64,000 nucleotides of DNA from Chelydra serpentina (GCA_037349315.1 JBAIAC010000040.1:13472001-13536000); one strand, 5' to 3'; positions 10,680 to 24,395 are shown, numbered from the stretch's first letter. A program made the numbers and translations. Notes: a model not told the origin generated them from the sequence alone.

Positions 10680-10905
10680 TTCCATCTGATGACCTCATAG
10701 TGCTAATTAACTAAGCATCACAATAACACAGTATGGTGGGTAAGTATTCTCCTTTTACAGATGGGGCAGATAAGGCATAGAGAAGTGAAGTGATTCACCC
10801 AAGATCTCATGGGGAGTCTGTAGTAGAACCAGGAACAAAACCCAGATCTCCTGAGTTCCAGCCCAGTGCCTTAACCACAAAACCATCCGCCCTTCCTTCA
10901 ACAGT
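10680..10905 (-). mobile_element. MIR/CORE-type SINE fragment
   Basis: The plus strand shows the inverted MIR order: CCTTTTACAGATGGGGCAGATAAGGCATAGAGAAGTGAAGTG, then the ACCCAAGATCTCA region and GAACCAGGAACAAAACCCAGATCTCC. This matches the reverse complement of the MIR core and tRNA-related parts. Confidence 0.7.
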
Positions 10906-11582
10906 GAGAGAGTTCTGAATCCAAATCCAAATTCTGTCATGATGTCTGTGGTTCTCTTGATAACGTGCTGATCCAAAGCCTTAGAGCCAAACTGATCTTT
11001 AAAATACAGACCTGAGTTTTGTGGCTTGTGACTCTTTAATCAATACTTTTGGTCGCTAATTTGGCCTCTGTCTAATGACTGTTTCTTCCATTTAGTGTTA
11101 GCTAAAGGTCACCATCTTAAGCTCATTGCTGGCCACTGTACTACACTCTGCGTAGAAGCAGAGATAGAAGAGAGAGTATTTTATTTCAAAGAGAGAGGGG
11201 CATAAGCTACAAAACTCTCATCTGAATCTGAACTTCCCCAACGCTCGGGGTCAGTTGGAATCCATGACAGGCCCCATCCCACAAACATTTAAAGACAGGA
11301 TCAGTCCCAGTGGTACTTCTCAAATGCATAAAGCTATTGGTATCTGGATCCTAGATGCCACCTGTGATGTTCAGCTCTGTTTCCAAAGTACCCTGTGGTC
11401 CCAGCTCTGTTACACTGCATCTTTTGTGTGTAAAGTTGAAGGAAGGCAGCAATGGAGCCGAGACCAGTGCTGAAATAAGAAGAAGAAGAAGCCTGGCACA
11501 ATGCCACTAGGCTGTCTTACCCCACGTGCCTTCTGAATTCAACACTTTGTGTCATCCTGAAATAGGATTTTTGGCTCTTCCT

Positions 11583-12290
11583 AGATTCACAGATTTATAA
11601 ATTTGAAGGCCTGAAAAGACTGTTGTTATCTAGTGTGATCTCCTGCCTGACACAGACCACAGAACCTCACCCAGTAAACTTGGCATCAAGACCATAACGT
11701 CTGTCAGAGCTGTAGCATTTCTTTTAGAAAGATAGCCAGTCTTGATTTTAAAAGACTTCAAGTAATGGAGAATCCACCACTTCCCTGGCTAAGTTGCTCT
11801 AATGGTTAATTACTCTCACTGTTAAAAATTTTCACCTTGTGTCTAATCAGACTGTATCTAGTTTCAGCTTCCAATCATTAGATTTTGTTTGCTGTTTTCT
11901 ACTAGATGAAAGAGACGTCCGTTATCAGAAATCTCTTCCAAGTAGGTATTTGTAGACCATGATCAAGTCACCTCTTAATCATCTCTTCAAAAATTTAAAT
12001 AGGTTCTCTATGCGACTCACTATAAGGCAGGTTTCCATATCTCGAATAATTCTTGCATCTCTTTTCCAAATCCTGTAGCTCTTTTCCAAATCTTTCCAAT
12101 TTCTCAACATCCTTTTTGAAATGTGGACCCAAAACTGGACCCACAGTTCCAGTAATGCTTTGTGGTTTGCTAGCCAACCCCCCTGTGAGATGTTTCAAAT
12201 CTGAATCTTATTTATCCAAACTCCCAAAGTGGTACCTTTTGCTGTCCAAAAAAAATGGATGTGTGGTTAGCCCCTCTCGCTGCCTGACCT
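11583..12290 (-). mobile_element. CR1 LINE fragment, diverged
   Basis: It begins (in plus reading) TAGATTCACAGATTTATAAATTTGAAGG and continues through the CR1 3' region (CTTGATTTTAAAAGACTTCA, GGAGAATCCACCAC, TCTAATGGTTAATTACTCTC). A minus-strand remnant frame reads GPHFKKDVEKLERF, an RT end. Many substitutions mark it as old. Confidence 0.75.
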
Positions 12291-12429
12291 GCTTGTAAAA
12301 CAGGGATGAGAAACCTCTATAATGCACACCCTGTGCACAGTCTTACAGACATTACGCAAGATCTCAAAGCTCTTTTAAAACATCCATTTAGTCTACCTGC
12401 AAGGTAGGTAAGTAGTATTAACACTCAGA

Positions 12430-12690
12430 GGGCTTTTTTTATCCATTGATCTCAAAGTGCTTTACAAAGGAGCATTATGCCCATTTTAAAAATGGGTCAA
12501 CTGAGTCACAGAGCCATGTAAAAGACTTGATTTCCAGAAGCATAGAGGACTCCACTTGAAGTCAGTGGGAACTGTGGTTGTGAACCTGAAAAATCAGGCC
12601 TTTAAATGACATGCCCAAGGTGAATCGCAAAGCTAGGAATTAGAGCTTGGGTCTCCTGACTCTGTCCAGGACCTGATCTACTGACGCGCA
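12430..12690 (-). mobile_element. MIR/CORE-type SINE fragment
   Basis: TTGATCTCAAAGTGCTTTAC, CCATTTTAAAAATGGGTCAACTGAGTCACAGAG and a later CCCAAGGTGAATCGCAAAGC...TTGGGTCTCCTGACTC follow the reverse-strand MIR order, interrupted around 12,530-12,600. Confidence 0.6.
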
Positions 12691-12699
12691 CAGCCTTCT

Positions 12700-13649
12700 G
12701 TTCGTGTATTCATACTAACATAGAGAAATGTACAAGCATGTGTCTTGGACAGTGTTGTCATTCCATGAGTGAAACCTGCACAGTCATCTCGGGTATCAAA
12801 ACATTCCAAAGAGTCGTCAGTGACCATTGGGCATAAGCTTGAAATCACCTCGTCCTTTACAGCCAAAGGTTGCCAACTGTGCTGCTGAAAAGACTGCTAA
12901 AGAAAACAAAGAACAGCTGCGCCGAGCTGTGCCATGCTCCAGCAATAAACGCTATTAATAATTTCCAGCTTTGTTGGCTTGCCAGAGCTCACCTGCGCTG
13001 TGCAACTGCGTTAAAGGAAGGGCTACTCCGTGGCTTTTCAGGGAACAAAAGGTTGGTCTGTAAGCCACAAAACTGGGGGAAATTTTAAATTCCAAAAATA
13101 GAAAGAAGAAAAAAGGACATGCCAGCGAGACGGGATCTCATTTCATTTCTCAGTCTCTGTGGCTCTTTCTTTGCTTTTAATGTTTCATACCACAGCTTAT
13201 TTTAGCCCCTTTGGTGGAAAGTTTAAAATGTTTACTTAAGGGCAGAGCCTCGGCTGTTGTAAACTGCCATAGTTCCATTGCCTTCATTTTACACCCGCTG
13301 AGGATCTGCCCCTTAGTGCTTAAAACACTTGTTGGAAGTGGAAAGCGGAGTTGCTTGAAATAAGCTGCAAAGGCAACATGGAAATATTCTTTCCGTATCA
13401 GCAGAAGCAAATGTGCATACTAGTATAGAGTGGGCTGGGATAGAGGCTGCTACCCTCACACTCCATACAGGGCTTAAGTTTTGGGTCACTGGCTCCATAT
13501 AGTTCCAGGTGCCTCGGCTCTTTCCCATCTCACCTGCAAACTCCCCCACCCCCATCAACCTATTTAGAGGCAGCACAGCGCCCTCTTTTACAGTCTGGCC
13601 CGTCGCACAGCCTCACTGTGCTGGACTGTGTAAACGGGGCTTAGGGGAG
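12700..13649. other. intergenic, no gene recognised
   Basis: Small open frames on both strands only; no domain or repeat recognised. Confidence 0.4.
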
Positions 13650-14290
13650 CCAGAGAGCCCAATTAGCATTTTCTGTGGCACCTGGAGGGAGACCAGTAAC
13701 TAAGGATTAGACCTAGCTGGGGAGAACTAGACTGGGGGGGGGGGGGGGGCTTCCTATAATGCTTAGACTGAGGGTAATAGGGAGAGCAGGCCCAGGAGGG
13801 AAGAAGTTGGGAGCTTGCTCTGAAAGGAACCACAGAGGGGCCTACAGGAAGGTGCCACCCTGCCTTGAAAGGAGAGGGCAGCTGGGGAGAAGGAGACTCC
13901 TAGAGCAGCTCTGGGAGAAAAGAGACCCCAGGGAAGAAGCCCTGTGGGTCAGCGGCTCGGGAGGAGCTGGGCCTCCAGGGAGAAGGCCCTGGGAGGCCTC
14001 ACTCTGATAGAGCGAGGAAGAATTCTGCAGAACCTGGGGAGGAGCAAAGAGTCTGTTGAGGTTGAGCCTGGGAAGGGTGGGAAAGTTTTGGTTTTTTTCC
14101 CTTTGAGTCTTGAGTTGGAACTTTGTTACCCTGGAAGAGTGGGACTCTTAGGGTGATCTGCCTGGAAGGCCAAGTGACTCCACAGACCACCAAGGTCAAG
14201 AGGAGGAGGGTGAGGCAGATGGGCTGCAATGTCAGATCTCACCATGAGGAGGTGCTCTGCGATGGTGAGTCTATGACCCCATTGAGGTCT
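13650..14290 (+). repeat. LTR-like repeat, family related to 4.38-5.12 kb
   Basis: It shares with the 4.4-5.1 kb repeat the blocks ACTTTGTTACCCTGGAAG and CTGGAAGGCCAAGTGACTCCA, and ends with GAGGAGGTGCTCTGCGATGGTGAGT. It carries an 18-G homopolymer run (13,733-13,750). The edges and a target duplication were not resolved. Open frames of 70-80 codons within it are by-products of its purine-rich composition. Confidence 0.5.
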
Positions 14291-15446
14291 AACATAGTTA
14301 TTCACACCCCAAGAAAACACAGGCACTAGGTTACCTGTCTGTGAGGTGTAGACTTAGTCCTTCCTTTGACACGTTGACCAATCAGCCTTGAGATTAGCTT
14401 TCCTTAACTATTAAGTGTTTTATTAGTCAGGTTGGTGTTTTTGCCTTTGGATTTGCTTTGCATTCATTCAGAGCAAAGTGAGTGAGAGCCCTGATATGTC
14501 TTTATCGGGCTTGAAAATCCATCAGAAGTACCGATAGTCTATAGTGGGTCTAGAACTTCCCCTGTGTCGTGGCTCTGTCTCTGTTCTTCCTTTCACCCTT
14601 TCCTCAGCATTCAGATTTGAACACATTTTTCCCGCCTTCCAGTTGCTTTCTTCCTCCTCCTCTTCCAGTACAGGTCAGCCCCAGACACATCCCATCTCCC
14701 TACCTGCATCAGCTCAGATCCTGTGTTTGTACTATGTGTAAAATGATCCCTGGCACAGGTGCCATTCAGCTCGGTGCTTTTACGAGCAACATCTGCAAGT
14801 TCTTTTGGTCACCAAATCCTGAAAAGCGGGGGGGAGGGGTGTGTGTGGAATTAGCAAAGATGCAACTTGCTTTTCTTTCCTGTCAGGATAACAGCAAGAT
14901 TAAATTATTCTGGATGTATCCCTCCCAGAGTAACTGAGATCAGAGACTGTCCCACTGAGCAGAGTAGACTACCAAAGCACTTAGCATAACTTCACCACCA
15001 TCTGAGATATCACCATATCGATGACTGGATTTTCCTCATTGCGCGAACATTTACCGCTCCCTTGGCTTTTGCTGTGGCATCATGCCTGTGACTAACTGCA
15101 TCGCTGGTATCTCTCCTTATTACCTTTATTCTGCAGAATGTCCTGTACATCAGGTTTCCATAGTGGGAGCTTGGGAGGTTGCTGTGAATTCGTGGTGAGC
15201 TCCATGTTGAGACTTGCCAAAGGTCAGGGTAAACCACGATGATTGGGAGTTGCCTACACCGTCACTTGGGGAGGGGAGGACAGCTATGGATCTGGCCTAG
15301 CCACTGGCACAGTGCTGAAAGTTGAGTGCATTTAGCACCATGCAGAAATGGTTTAACCCCTTGCAGAATCAGCCCCTGGGTGCTGTTGAGAGGAATTCTA
15401 TGACCCACACGCTTGTTGGGTGCTCTCTGTGTTTGAGTTGCCCAGG

Positions 15447-15582
15447 GCTTAATTTGTAATGAAAGAGGCGCTGGGGTTCAAGCAATTAGGTGCCGGAGCT
15501 CAAGCAATTTTTTACATTCATAACTGATGCAGCAAGCCCAGAGGTGTTGGGGCTCAGCCCTGGCACAAATTAAGCACTTTCC
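15447..15582. repeat. small MITE-like inverted-terminal repeat
   Basis: GGGCTTAATTTGT at the left and ACAAATTAAGCAC at the right form an inverted pair about 130 bp apart, with no coding capacity. Class unknown. Confidence 0.5.
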
Positions 15583-16740
15583 TATGGTGGGGGGCTAACC
15601 AAATTAATGGGCAGTTGCTCTGGGTTTTTACTTGCCTAACGGTGTTGAGGGGCAAAAGAAATTCAAGTAGCCTCTGCATGTCTCACCTTGGGATGTTGTT
15701 CCAGTTCTCTTATTTGTCGTAATTATAGTCTCTAAGCTAGTAATACTATGGCTGAGTGGATGGGGATATCAGATCCCCAGCTGACTCACTGGCTTTAAAC
15801 AATAATAATAATACAGTTAAGATCTGCTAATATCCTTAGGGCCATGCTGGCATCAGATTTTATGCATAATTCCTATTGACTTCAAATCCTATGAACCCCC
15901 CTCTACCACCTGTGCCTGGCCACACTAACGTGGCCTTTGCACAAGCAGTGCAGAAGGATGGAGGTGGGACTTGCAGGATGGATAAGGTTGAGGGTGCATT
16001 TATTTTACAAACAAGATGTCTCCACCCCATGAATGAAGAACACCCCTCGCCCCTGGGGTTCGGCCATTTCTGTTTCCAAGTGTTATGGGCCAGAAGCCAA
16101 GTCATTTTTCCAACTCCTCTTTTATGCATATTTTAATACTTCGCAGGGCCTGTCGTGAATGTTTCACTGTGCAGTCTATGCAATGTGTTGCATAATGCAT
16201 GTGTCCTAGTCCATAGTGTATAGGGATGAACGTAACGCAAGCTACATCTATGCAAGCCCTCCGTAAAGTTCTCTGAAAATTGCAAACCTCCAGTCTCTTC
16301 TGATCTGCATCCAGTGTTGGCTGCAGGGAGTCCCAATTCCAAACACAACCCTTCTGATAAACCTCACCACCGCATATAGTCTTTAAGAAAGACACCAAAT
16401 ATTGCAAGGCACATGATAAAGTAATCGGAGTTGGCCATAAAACAACAATCAAAGCGCCCGGAGGTCCTGCCTCCTCTGGAGAGTTGGCTCTACCATGTTT
16501 ACCTCTACTTTACCTCTGGCACCATCCCAGGACTAAATTTAGCTCTGGGATACATGTACACAACTCCTAATGACTTCAAAGGGAGTTTATGCCAGAGCTG
16601 TGATTGGGCCCCACTGAATACTCGGTCAGTGTAAATCACACTCAGTTAGCACACCTGGTGCATGTCAATGGGCGCGAGTTACACTAATCGGCCCATATAC
16701 CTGCTTTCTGACTAGCCTACACCACTCATGGAGGACGTTC

Positions 16741-16905
16741 ATTATTTGTATTGTGGTCGTGCATAGAGGCCTCAACCAGGAGTCAGGGACCCAATGTACC
16801 AGGTGCTTTACACACACGTAAAAAAAAGACAGTCCCTGCCCCAAAGAGCTTAGATTAGAAGACAACAGGTGGATACAGACAGAGGGTGGGAGCACTAGGT
16901 AACTG
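16741..16905 (-). mobile_element. amniote SINE (MIR/CORE-like), reverse orientation
   Basis: TTATTTGTATTGTGGTCGTG, CCTCAACCAGGAGTCAGGGACCC, and AAAGACAGTCCCTGCCCCAAAGAGCTTA are the reverse complement of the family seen in forward orientation at 24.29 and 25.69 kb. Confidence 0.7.
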
Positions 16906-17875
16906 TGGGATAGGGAAGAGTGGTGTAATAAACAGTGGTCACAGCATGTCTGATTAAGCTCAGAAACTTCCATGGGGTGCCTGCTTGATCTGGATTTTGC
17001 CCTGTGTCCTGAAAAAAATAGCACTTTGCAAAGCTCAAGGTAACGAAGCCTTAGACTGCGTGAGTGAAGCAGGCTCCACGCAGGCAAGATGATGCGTTGC
17101 CGTTGCACGTTTTAAAAGAGTGTGTGGATTTGATGTAAAGCCTGTTATATTTGGCTGGTAACTTGCTTACTTTGTGTCTGAGCAGATAATGTTGCCTCCG
17201 TGTCTTCTATTTCCCCCCCCCCTCCTTTAACTTTACAAAGTATGGCTTAAAAAAAAAGCCTGTGACTTTGGCTGAGCAACCTTCTCAGGAAATGTCTATA
17301 GAGACTGTCTGCACAGGAAATATCTCCAAAGGGGAGGAGGGGGAGGAAAGAAAAGCTGAACAGACCTAGATTCTTCTCAATAGATAGATCGTGTGCAATC
17401 GCTTCCGTTTCACTTCCTCCTCCGGTGCTGTGGTTGGCTTTTCCTCGCGGCTCCCAGCCCTGCCACACGACAAGTCTTTAATAAGGTTCCTTTGCTTGGC
17501 CTCCCATCACACCCCAGTACATTTCCTTGTACTCTCAGGACCAGATTTTCAACAGAGCTCCAGGCCAGAGTTTCAAGTGCTCAGCAGCCACAACTGGGGC
17601 GGGATTTCCCAAAGAGCCTAGGATTGCCTTACATCTGCCCTCTCTGCCAGCCCTCTGCCCGTGGAACTCCTACAGACTCCAAAGACAGGGCCCAGCTTTC
17701 CCTCCCTATAGCCCTGACCCTACAGCATGTCCACAAGCATGGACCGCTGCATGACATCCCACTGATGGGACTCTGTACAGGGTCCATGCAGGTGCATCAC
17801 TGCAGGGTCGGGGGCTAATCTGAGAATGAAAAATGGAGAGAAGAAACCTGAAATTAACCATCGCATGTGCATGCA

Positions 17876-17899
17876 CACGCGCACACACACACACACACC
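17876..17899. repeat. CA microsatellite
   Basis: A run of CA dinucleotides (about ten units with a CGCG start) and no other structure. Confidence 0.9.
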
Positions 17900-20671
17900 C
17901 TGCGCACACAACAACAAAAATCCCCTCCCTTTATTTTTATGCCCTGTCACTTGCGTGTCTCCTCTACTAGCTCAGTTTGTCAGCAGCATTACTTTCTTTC
18001 TTTGGTTACTTTGAAATGTTGCCATTGTTTTAAGTCGAGCAGCAGCAGAGGTGGATTTCCCTCGTTCCTCTCTCCAACTGTAGGTTTAACGAAGGATTAA
18101 ACATCTCTGAGATGCAAACCACAAATCATTGCACTTTAATGACTTAATTTTAGTTGGACCATCTGGATCAAAGCCAGTCTTCAGTCTTTTATGATGACAG
18201 GAGGCTGCTTTGTGGAATGCTCTTTCTCTAACAGAATATAGTTACCTCTTTTGACTTGTGTGGTTGGCTCATAGTGCAGGTTTCTGTTAGGAGAAGAAAT
18301 TAATGAAGTGGCCAGGTATCTCTTTGATGCAATCCTGTTTATGTGCATAGAATGGACACAAAATTTTGTTACCCTGAACACAGTAGGAATTAAACAACAG
18401 GCGGCAGTTTCTTTGCTCACAGTTCCATGCCTCCTTCCATCCACTGCTCTGCCCAAAAAGTGTTCTCTCCTAGCTTTCTTGTGCTTCTTGGCTGTCTGCT
18501 TGGCTTTATTATTATTTTTTATGCTGCTTTCTGCTGGTTCTCTGGCTGCTTCTGGTGCTTCCTCTCTGACATATGCTCCACCATCAAACATGCCCAGTGA
18601 AACCCCTTCACGTAGCTCAGTTTCTAACCAGCCCTGCACGTCACGACTTGTGTTTTGGATGGTGGCTCCTATTGTTTCAGCTATCTTACTCCAAAAAGGA
18701 GCTTAGCTGCTTCCTGGATGAAGGGTGTCTGTCACACCCACCAGCTTCACCCAACCTCTATCATAACGACACTTAAAAATGGGTTTGAATTTCACCCAAC
18801 TGCTATCATGTTCAGAGATCCATATCTGCACTTGAGAGGAAAGAATTAGCAGGGAAAACAAGTACCTCTTTAAAGTTAACAGATAAAAGCACAGATGCTT
18901 TTAATAATATGCTCTATATGGCCATGTAAAAATTGTAGATTAAGCTGAGTGACGTATAAACAATGTGTTTTCTTCCTAGGGTTATCTGGTGTATAAAGGA
19001 GCCTAATTATTGGATTTTCTTGCCTGAGCCTGAGACTTTGAATGCTAATGTCTGAGTCTGATCATAGCCAGCTGAATTCACACAGGTGCTGTATATACAG
19101 CATCCCCACTAAGCTTCAGAAACCAGCCAGGGGAATACGCCTAGTGGCCTCTTGGACGACAATAATAATGCTAATGGAGTTCTGAATGTATCTACTTACC
19201 CCATCAAGCTGGGCTGTGTTCACTGCCCCTCCTAGGACCTTCTGGGATTCCTTCCTCCCTTGTAGCAGCAGCCATCATCCCAGGCCTCATTGTTTCACTG
19301 GGAGACCAAACAGGCGGGAGCGTATGAAACACAAAGCTCCCTGAGAAGCAAAGAGCTTCACCCTCACCCACGACACTCCCAAAAAGCTCAGTCACGCCAC
19401 GAAAACCCCAAGATTCTTGCAGCAGCTGCCACTGGGCTCTCTCTCTCTCATGTGGCAGGCCCATGCCTCACAATGGGCCCTCAGGCCGGCCTCTGCCCCC
19501 CCTCCTTTGGGACTCCAATTGGCTTGTTGACATGTGAACATCTTCTTTAAAGAAGAACAGAGATTTTTCATTGCAAAAAGTTCAGCCCCGCAGGGAGCTG
19601 GCCCATGCTGGCGAATTACAAAGTGAAACTGTGTTCGATCTGTCATCCCAATGGCTCCTCACAAGTAGGTCGGAGTATCTGATGGCAAGGAATGTGGGGA
19701 TGGGGAGGCGAAAACAGAAGTATTTTCGCTATGTGTTGGCATCCTCTCCAGGCCTTTGCATGTTGGAAACCATTTCCATTTTCACAAACACTCTTGTTTT
19801 CTATATTCATAACCTGGCCCCAGTGAGGTTTTTCTGCCTTTCCTGCTACCGTCTCTTCCGACCTATTCAGTCACTTTGTCAGTAGCTCCAGCTGTCCTGG
19901 TGGTTCTTTCTGAGATGAGGGCATTGATACCGTAACACCACCAATCATGCCATTCTTCCCTCCCTAACCTCCTTTTCCCACTTATTTCCGTTATGGACAG
20001 CAACGGTCTGGCATCCATCATCTCTGTCCCTTGATGTCACAAAGCCTTGAACTGGCTGTTGAGCTTTGCCATTTTTGTTGGGAAACATCTTAGTTCAGGA
20101 CAGGAAGGTGAACTGGCAACTCTTTCAAGAAGCTGAGTTTTCGTCCTTTGCCCTGCTATGAAGGTGGGTAAAAGGGGTCTTTGCCAGCCCCTAACCTCAC
20201 CATAAGCAAGTTTGTCAGCTTCCTGCCCACACTGTACACATCCCTCACTGCCATGAACAGCGGTGCGTTTCCACAGCAGGATGGAACCCACACACCGTGA
20301 TATCTCTGTTCATGGGAAGAGCCCCACGGCCTTCTATTTAATCCACAGATACAAGCACACAGGATGGGCGGTGGCAGGCCAGGCTTCCCCATGCTGCCCC
20401 ACCAGAAAGCCTCTGCCTCCACTTACATCACCCAGCATACCATCTCTGGTGCGGGAAGGGAATTCTGTCTCAATGGCCCATTCAGTGGGACTGCCACTTA
20501 ACACCAACTGTGGTGGTCTGCTCTGAGATATGGACACTTGCCCACTGGAAACTGGACCAAGACCACCATAGCTTCCTGTACCCTACTTCATAGTATGCAC
20601 AGTATTGGATCATTGTTACCTTGTGCCTCCCACAGCTGTTTGTTTGTATCTACCTGTTATCTCTTGTCTTA

Positions 20672-20908
20672 GGGTTTGTCAACAAGAAGAAACTATACCA
20701 GTGTAATTGTACCACTGTAGTTCTACTGATCTGGTATAATTCCCCATGTAGACATTCATTCTGGAATTAGTCCCTTTCTCCAGTTTAGTTTGTAGTGAGA
20801 TATGCTAAACCAGAAAAAGGCATTCTTATTGTGCAAGAAGAGTGCCCACATGGGGAGCTTTACTGGTATTACTCTAGAGGTGTAATTATCCCAGTGTAGA
20901 CAAGAAGT
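20672..20908. mobile_element. Harbinger-like MITE, third family member
   Basis: The left end GGGTTTGTCAACAAGAAG follows TTA (20,669-20,671). The inner arm ACCAGTGTAATTGTACC is mirrored by GGTGTAATTATCCCAGTGT near the right end, before GTAGACAAG. The right border is diverged, so the end is approximate. Confidence 0.55.
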
Positions 20909-20934
20909 TGGGTGAGGGACTGTCTTCCCCCCCC

Positions 20935-21035
20935 CCCCATGTTTGTACAGAACCTAGCACAACGGGATCCAGATCGATGGCTAGGGCCCTAGGCATTTCC
21001 TCAATACAGATAATAAACACTGTCATAACACCATA
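20935..21035 (+). mobile_element. amniote SINE 3' fragment
   Basis: Begins beside a C-homopolymer: CATGTTTGTACAGAACCTAGCACAACGGGATCC...GGGCCCTAGGCATT, then an AATAAACA tail. Same family as 25,690. Confidence 0.65.
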
Positions 21036-22194
21036 GCCCTCAGATAGTAAGAACTTTGTTACTACCAACCCAAGCTGGATTTGAACCAGTGTCCTACGTT
21101 GGGCTGAGCTATGCTGACCAACACCAGCTAAGGATCTGGCCTATTTCCAATATTGTAACTTCTAACATGAGCAGAAATCAAGTCTTTTGGATGGGAAATT
21201 TCACAAAATGCAGTTAGAATAAAATGTATGGATTGATGTTTCGTTTTCTGGGAATCCAAATAAAAACAGGAGGCTGGGTACATCAGAGTACGAGGGCTCC
21301 CAGCGGGTACATTGCAGTAAGCGGGCTCCCTCTGGGAGCCAAGATTTATCTTCCAAACAGGCTGAAGAGAGACAGTTAGCAACAGTGCTTCAGCCACGGG
21401 GCTTTCTTCATTCACTCTATCGTGTCTGTAGTTAGGATAACCCTTTGCTTCTAGCATTTCATGGAGCTCCTCATACTGCAAGCACAGTAACAGATGGCCA
21501 CCAGGTCAAAGTTAATCAGCATTCTGTATGCTGTATTTCAAGCTTAGAAATTCATCTGGTTCTAGTAAAATATAGCCTGAAACCTTCCTAACGTTTCAGC
21601 TCAACCACAGAATTATATTAAATGTCTAAGCCTCCCCATCCTCACAAGAGACTGAGAAGAATCATAGGACATATTAAAAAAGGGCTTGATTAGCAAGTTA
21701 ATTAGAAAAGATTTAAATGCAGTCTTGTACTGGTGTGTCACTGGAGACCAGCATTTTTAATGGAGGCGGCGGACTCTTCTTTTACTTTGGTTTCTCCTGA
21801 AACATACAGGAGGGGGACATTCAGACCTGGAGCAAGAGGGTACAACTCCATTTGCATTCTCTTACACCTGATGGCCTCAGTGGTCAAGACACCACCATTA
21901 CTACTGTGCTAGGAGTATATACTATACTTTGAATTGTTTAGCTGTTCTGCATTTGTCAGCAGAGTTTGGGATTTTTGCATTGCTCCTCCGTGTTTTTCAC
22001 TGGTTTTCCTTGTGCGCATCTCATCGCCATTATCAATCCCTCTACTGCGCCAGGTGAGAGATGGTCCCTTCTCTGGAGAGCTGACATGATCAATAGACAA
22101 GACAGACAATGGGTGAGAGAAAGAAAGGCGTATTCTCCCCATCTGGGACTGAGGCCCAAAAGAGATGAGGTGATGTTTAGTTGTATTATTGTAG

Positions 22195-22350
22195 GACCTA
22201 GGATCCCTAGTCATGGAGCAGGACCTTGTTGTGTTAGGGGCAGTACAAACACAGAACAGCAGGCTACGTAGGGAGTCTGTAGCAGCGCTAGGAACTGAAC
22301 CCAGCTCTTCTGAATGTCAATCTGGTGCCCTAGCCACACCTTCCTCTTGA
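22195..22350 (-). mobile_element. MIR/CORE-type SINE fragment
   Basis: CTAGTCATGGAGCAGGACC, GGCAGTACAAACACAGAACAG, then GCTAGGAACTGAACCCAGCTC and the tail of the MIR order in reverse orientation. Confidence 0.65.
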
Positions 22351-24284
22351 GGGTACAGTGTGTGTTAGGTGCTTGATGCTTCTGCAAAGTAACACTTGCT
22401 TCTGAATGCATCAGATGAACTCCTGGGCCCACTGAAATCAATGGCAAAACTCCCATTGACATCAATGGGACCAAGGTTTCACCCAACATTGTTAAATTCT
22501 TGTATTCCTCAAACCATTTGTGATTTTTTTTCCCCCTCCTCCTTTAAAAAAATCACCACTATAGAATACTTATTCCTATGGTCTGAGAGCAGTGTACACT
22601 CTGCAACTGACTTTTCTGCCTTGATTTGTATAACTGGATGGCACAGAGCTTATGGGGAGTAAACCAGAAACTGTTCAAAATGAGACAGAAGAGACCCATC
22701 CAAATGTCTTTCTCACATGGGTTTCATTGTTTTAGGATCAAATCCAAACACTGCAAATTCCAGTGATTCTAGACTTTTGGAACCTCAGACTTTTCTGTAC
22801 AGTCATCTCTGTGGTTTCATTGTGGTGCAGCAAACCTGGAAAGAAAGCTTGTTGGATTGGATCTCAGGTATTTTAGCTAGTGTAGCTTGAACTGCCAGTG
22901 GTGAAAAGAGCACTCCCGAGCATGAATGAATGTTTTATTCTGTGCATTTTAGATGAATTAAGCCTAGCCAGGCATTATTGATGGGCTGGAGAGTTTTTCT
23001 CATAAGAAGTATTTCCATTGACACATAATAAATGTCTTGGACATACCTATGTGTAGAAGTGGGAGGCATCCCATGGTTGGTAGCGGCTACTCAGATGGTA
23101 TATATTTAACATACACACCCCTAATTTTTGGCACTAGTTTACCCCAAAGCACCATGTATTATTTTTCACTCTTCCAACACAGACACACCCAAATTCCTGT
23201 TCAGAATTCTGAGAGGTCTAACTTCCTAACTGAGACAAGACGACGCTTTGGGATAAATCCTCCCCTTAGTTACGCTCGGGTAATTGAGGGCACAAGCGCA
23301 CATTATTTGTCTCGTTACAAAAATGGTCTCAGTGAGTGCCTCTTCCACTGGACCCAAAAGAGCAACTTCATTAGCTGGTAGCAGTAGTTGGTTCTTTATC
23401 CCCTACATAGAGCAGGCAGTGTAATATTCATACCTTCTCTTAGGGGTGGCATATCACCAGTATCTGAGCTCCACAGAGTTCAAATCCCAGCATGGCCCAT
23501 GGTGGGAGAGTCGTCATAAACTTGTGACCCTTTTGCGTATTTGAACTCTTGTTGACCTCCTACTCTTGAAATGAGCTGTCTCTGACTGGGAGTGTGTGTA
23601 ACCCATCAGCGAAGGGTGGTGGTTCTCCCTCTCCCCTGGCTGGCTGGCCTATGTAGAGGATATGAGTCTACTACTGCTGCCACCAAATGGAGCTAATTAA
23701 GTTAACAGAGGCTTGTGCTTTTGATACTAAAGGTCCTGGTTTCTACCCATGGTCTCCTAATCTTATTTATGTTAATACATTTAGCATGTGTGAAAACTGC
23801 AACCGCATTTAGTATTCAACACCAACATTTGTGTGATGATTTAAAAGTCTGTGCCAACAAAATGCCAAAAGGATGAAAGCTTTTAACTAGCATATTTTAA
23901 TGAAATGGCATGCAACATGCCATGATCATTCACTAAAATAGCTGAGCTTTTCCTGTAATAAGGACAGCACAGAGTTCCGCTCATGCTGAGCCTTCTCTTG
24001 TGCTTTATGGGAGATCCCACCACGTATAAACATTCCTGCCCTTCGGTCAGTTTCAGAAGTCCTTAGCCAGTGGGGATGGGGATGGTGGGATCCTCTTGGG
24101 GTTTGATTCTTTCTGGACAGCTTCCTAAAACCTGCAGGCTGCGCTGAGTGTCTTCTGCTTGTGGGTGAGTGGAACTAAGATGCCAACAGTCCTTAGACAC
24201 TGCATTTGGGGCCAAATTGCAACTTCACGGAAGCCAATGGGAATTTTGCTATCTACTTCAGCAGGATACGGTGGCACATCTTAA

Positions 24285-24395
24285 ACTTAGCTTGTGAACT
24301 CTTTGGGGCAGGGAATGTCTCTTTGTGACATGTTTGTACAGCACCTTGCATAGTGGGGCTCTGGCCTCTAGGCACTACTGTAACAGAAATCATAA
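24285..24395 (+). mobile_element. amniote SINE fragment
   Basis: CTTGTGAACTCTTTGGGGCAG, TTTGTACAGCACCTTGCATA and GGCCTCTAGGCACTACTG follow the same order as the 25,690 copy. Confidence 0.7.

Larger units (their letters stand above)
8896..11580. other. intergenic, no gene recognised
   Basis: Apart from the CR1 end at 9,627 and the MIR-like SINE at 10,680, I see only unique sequence. A short copy of the 'GGGATTTTCAAAAG' palindromic repeat begins near 9,964. Confidence 0.4.
14291..20668. other. intergenic, no gene recognised
   Basis: About 6.4 kb without a credible gene. Separately listed are a MITE-like repeat at 15,447, a SINE at 16,741 and a CA microsatellite at 17,876. The open frames at 17.4-18.7 kb (up to 152 codons) lack domains and splice support. 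Confidence 0.4.

Noticed and set aside
18181..18706. 152- and 132-codon frames on opposite strands near 18.2-18.7 kb
   Set aside because: Low-complexity Ala/Lys segments, no domain; considered chance frames.
23470..23490. tRNA gene from a GAGTTCAAATCCC box
   Set aside because: No A box at suitable spacing and no cloverleaf.
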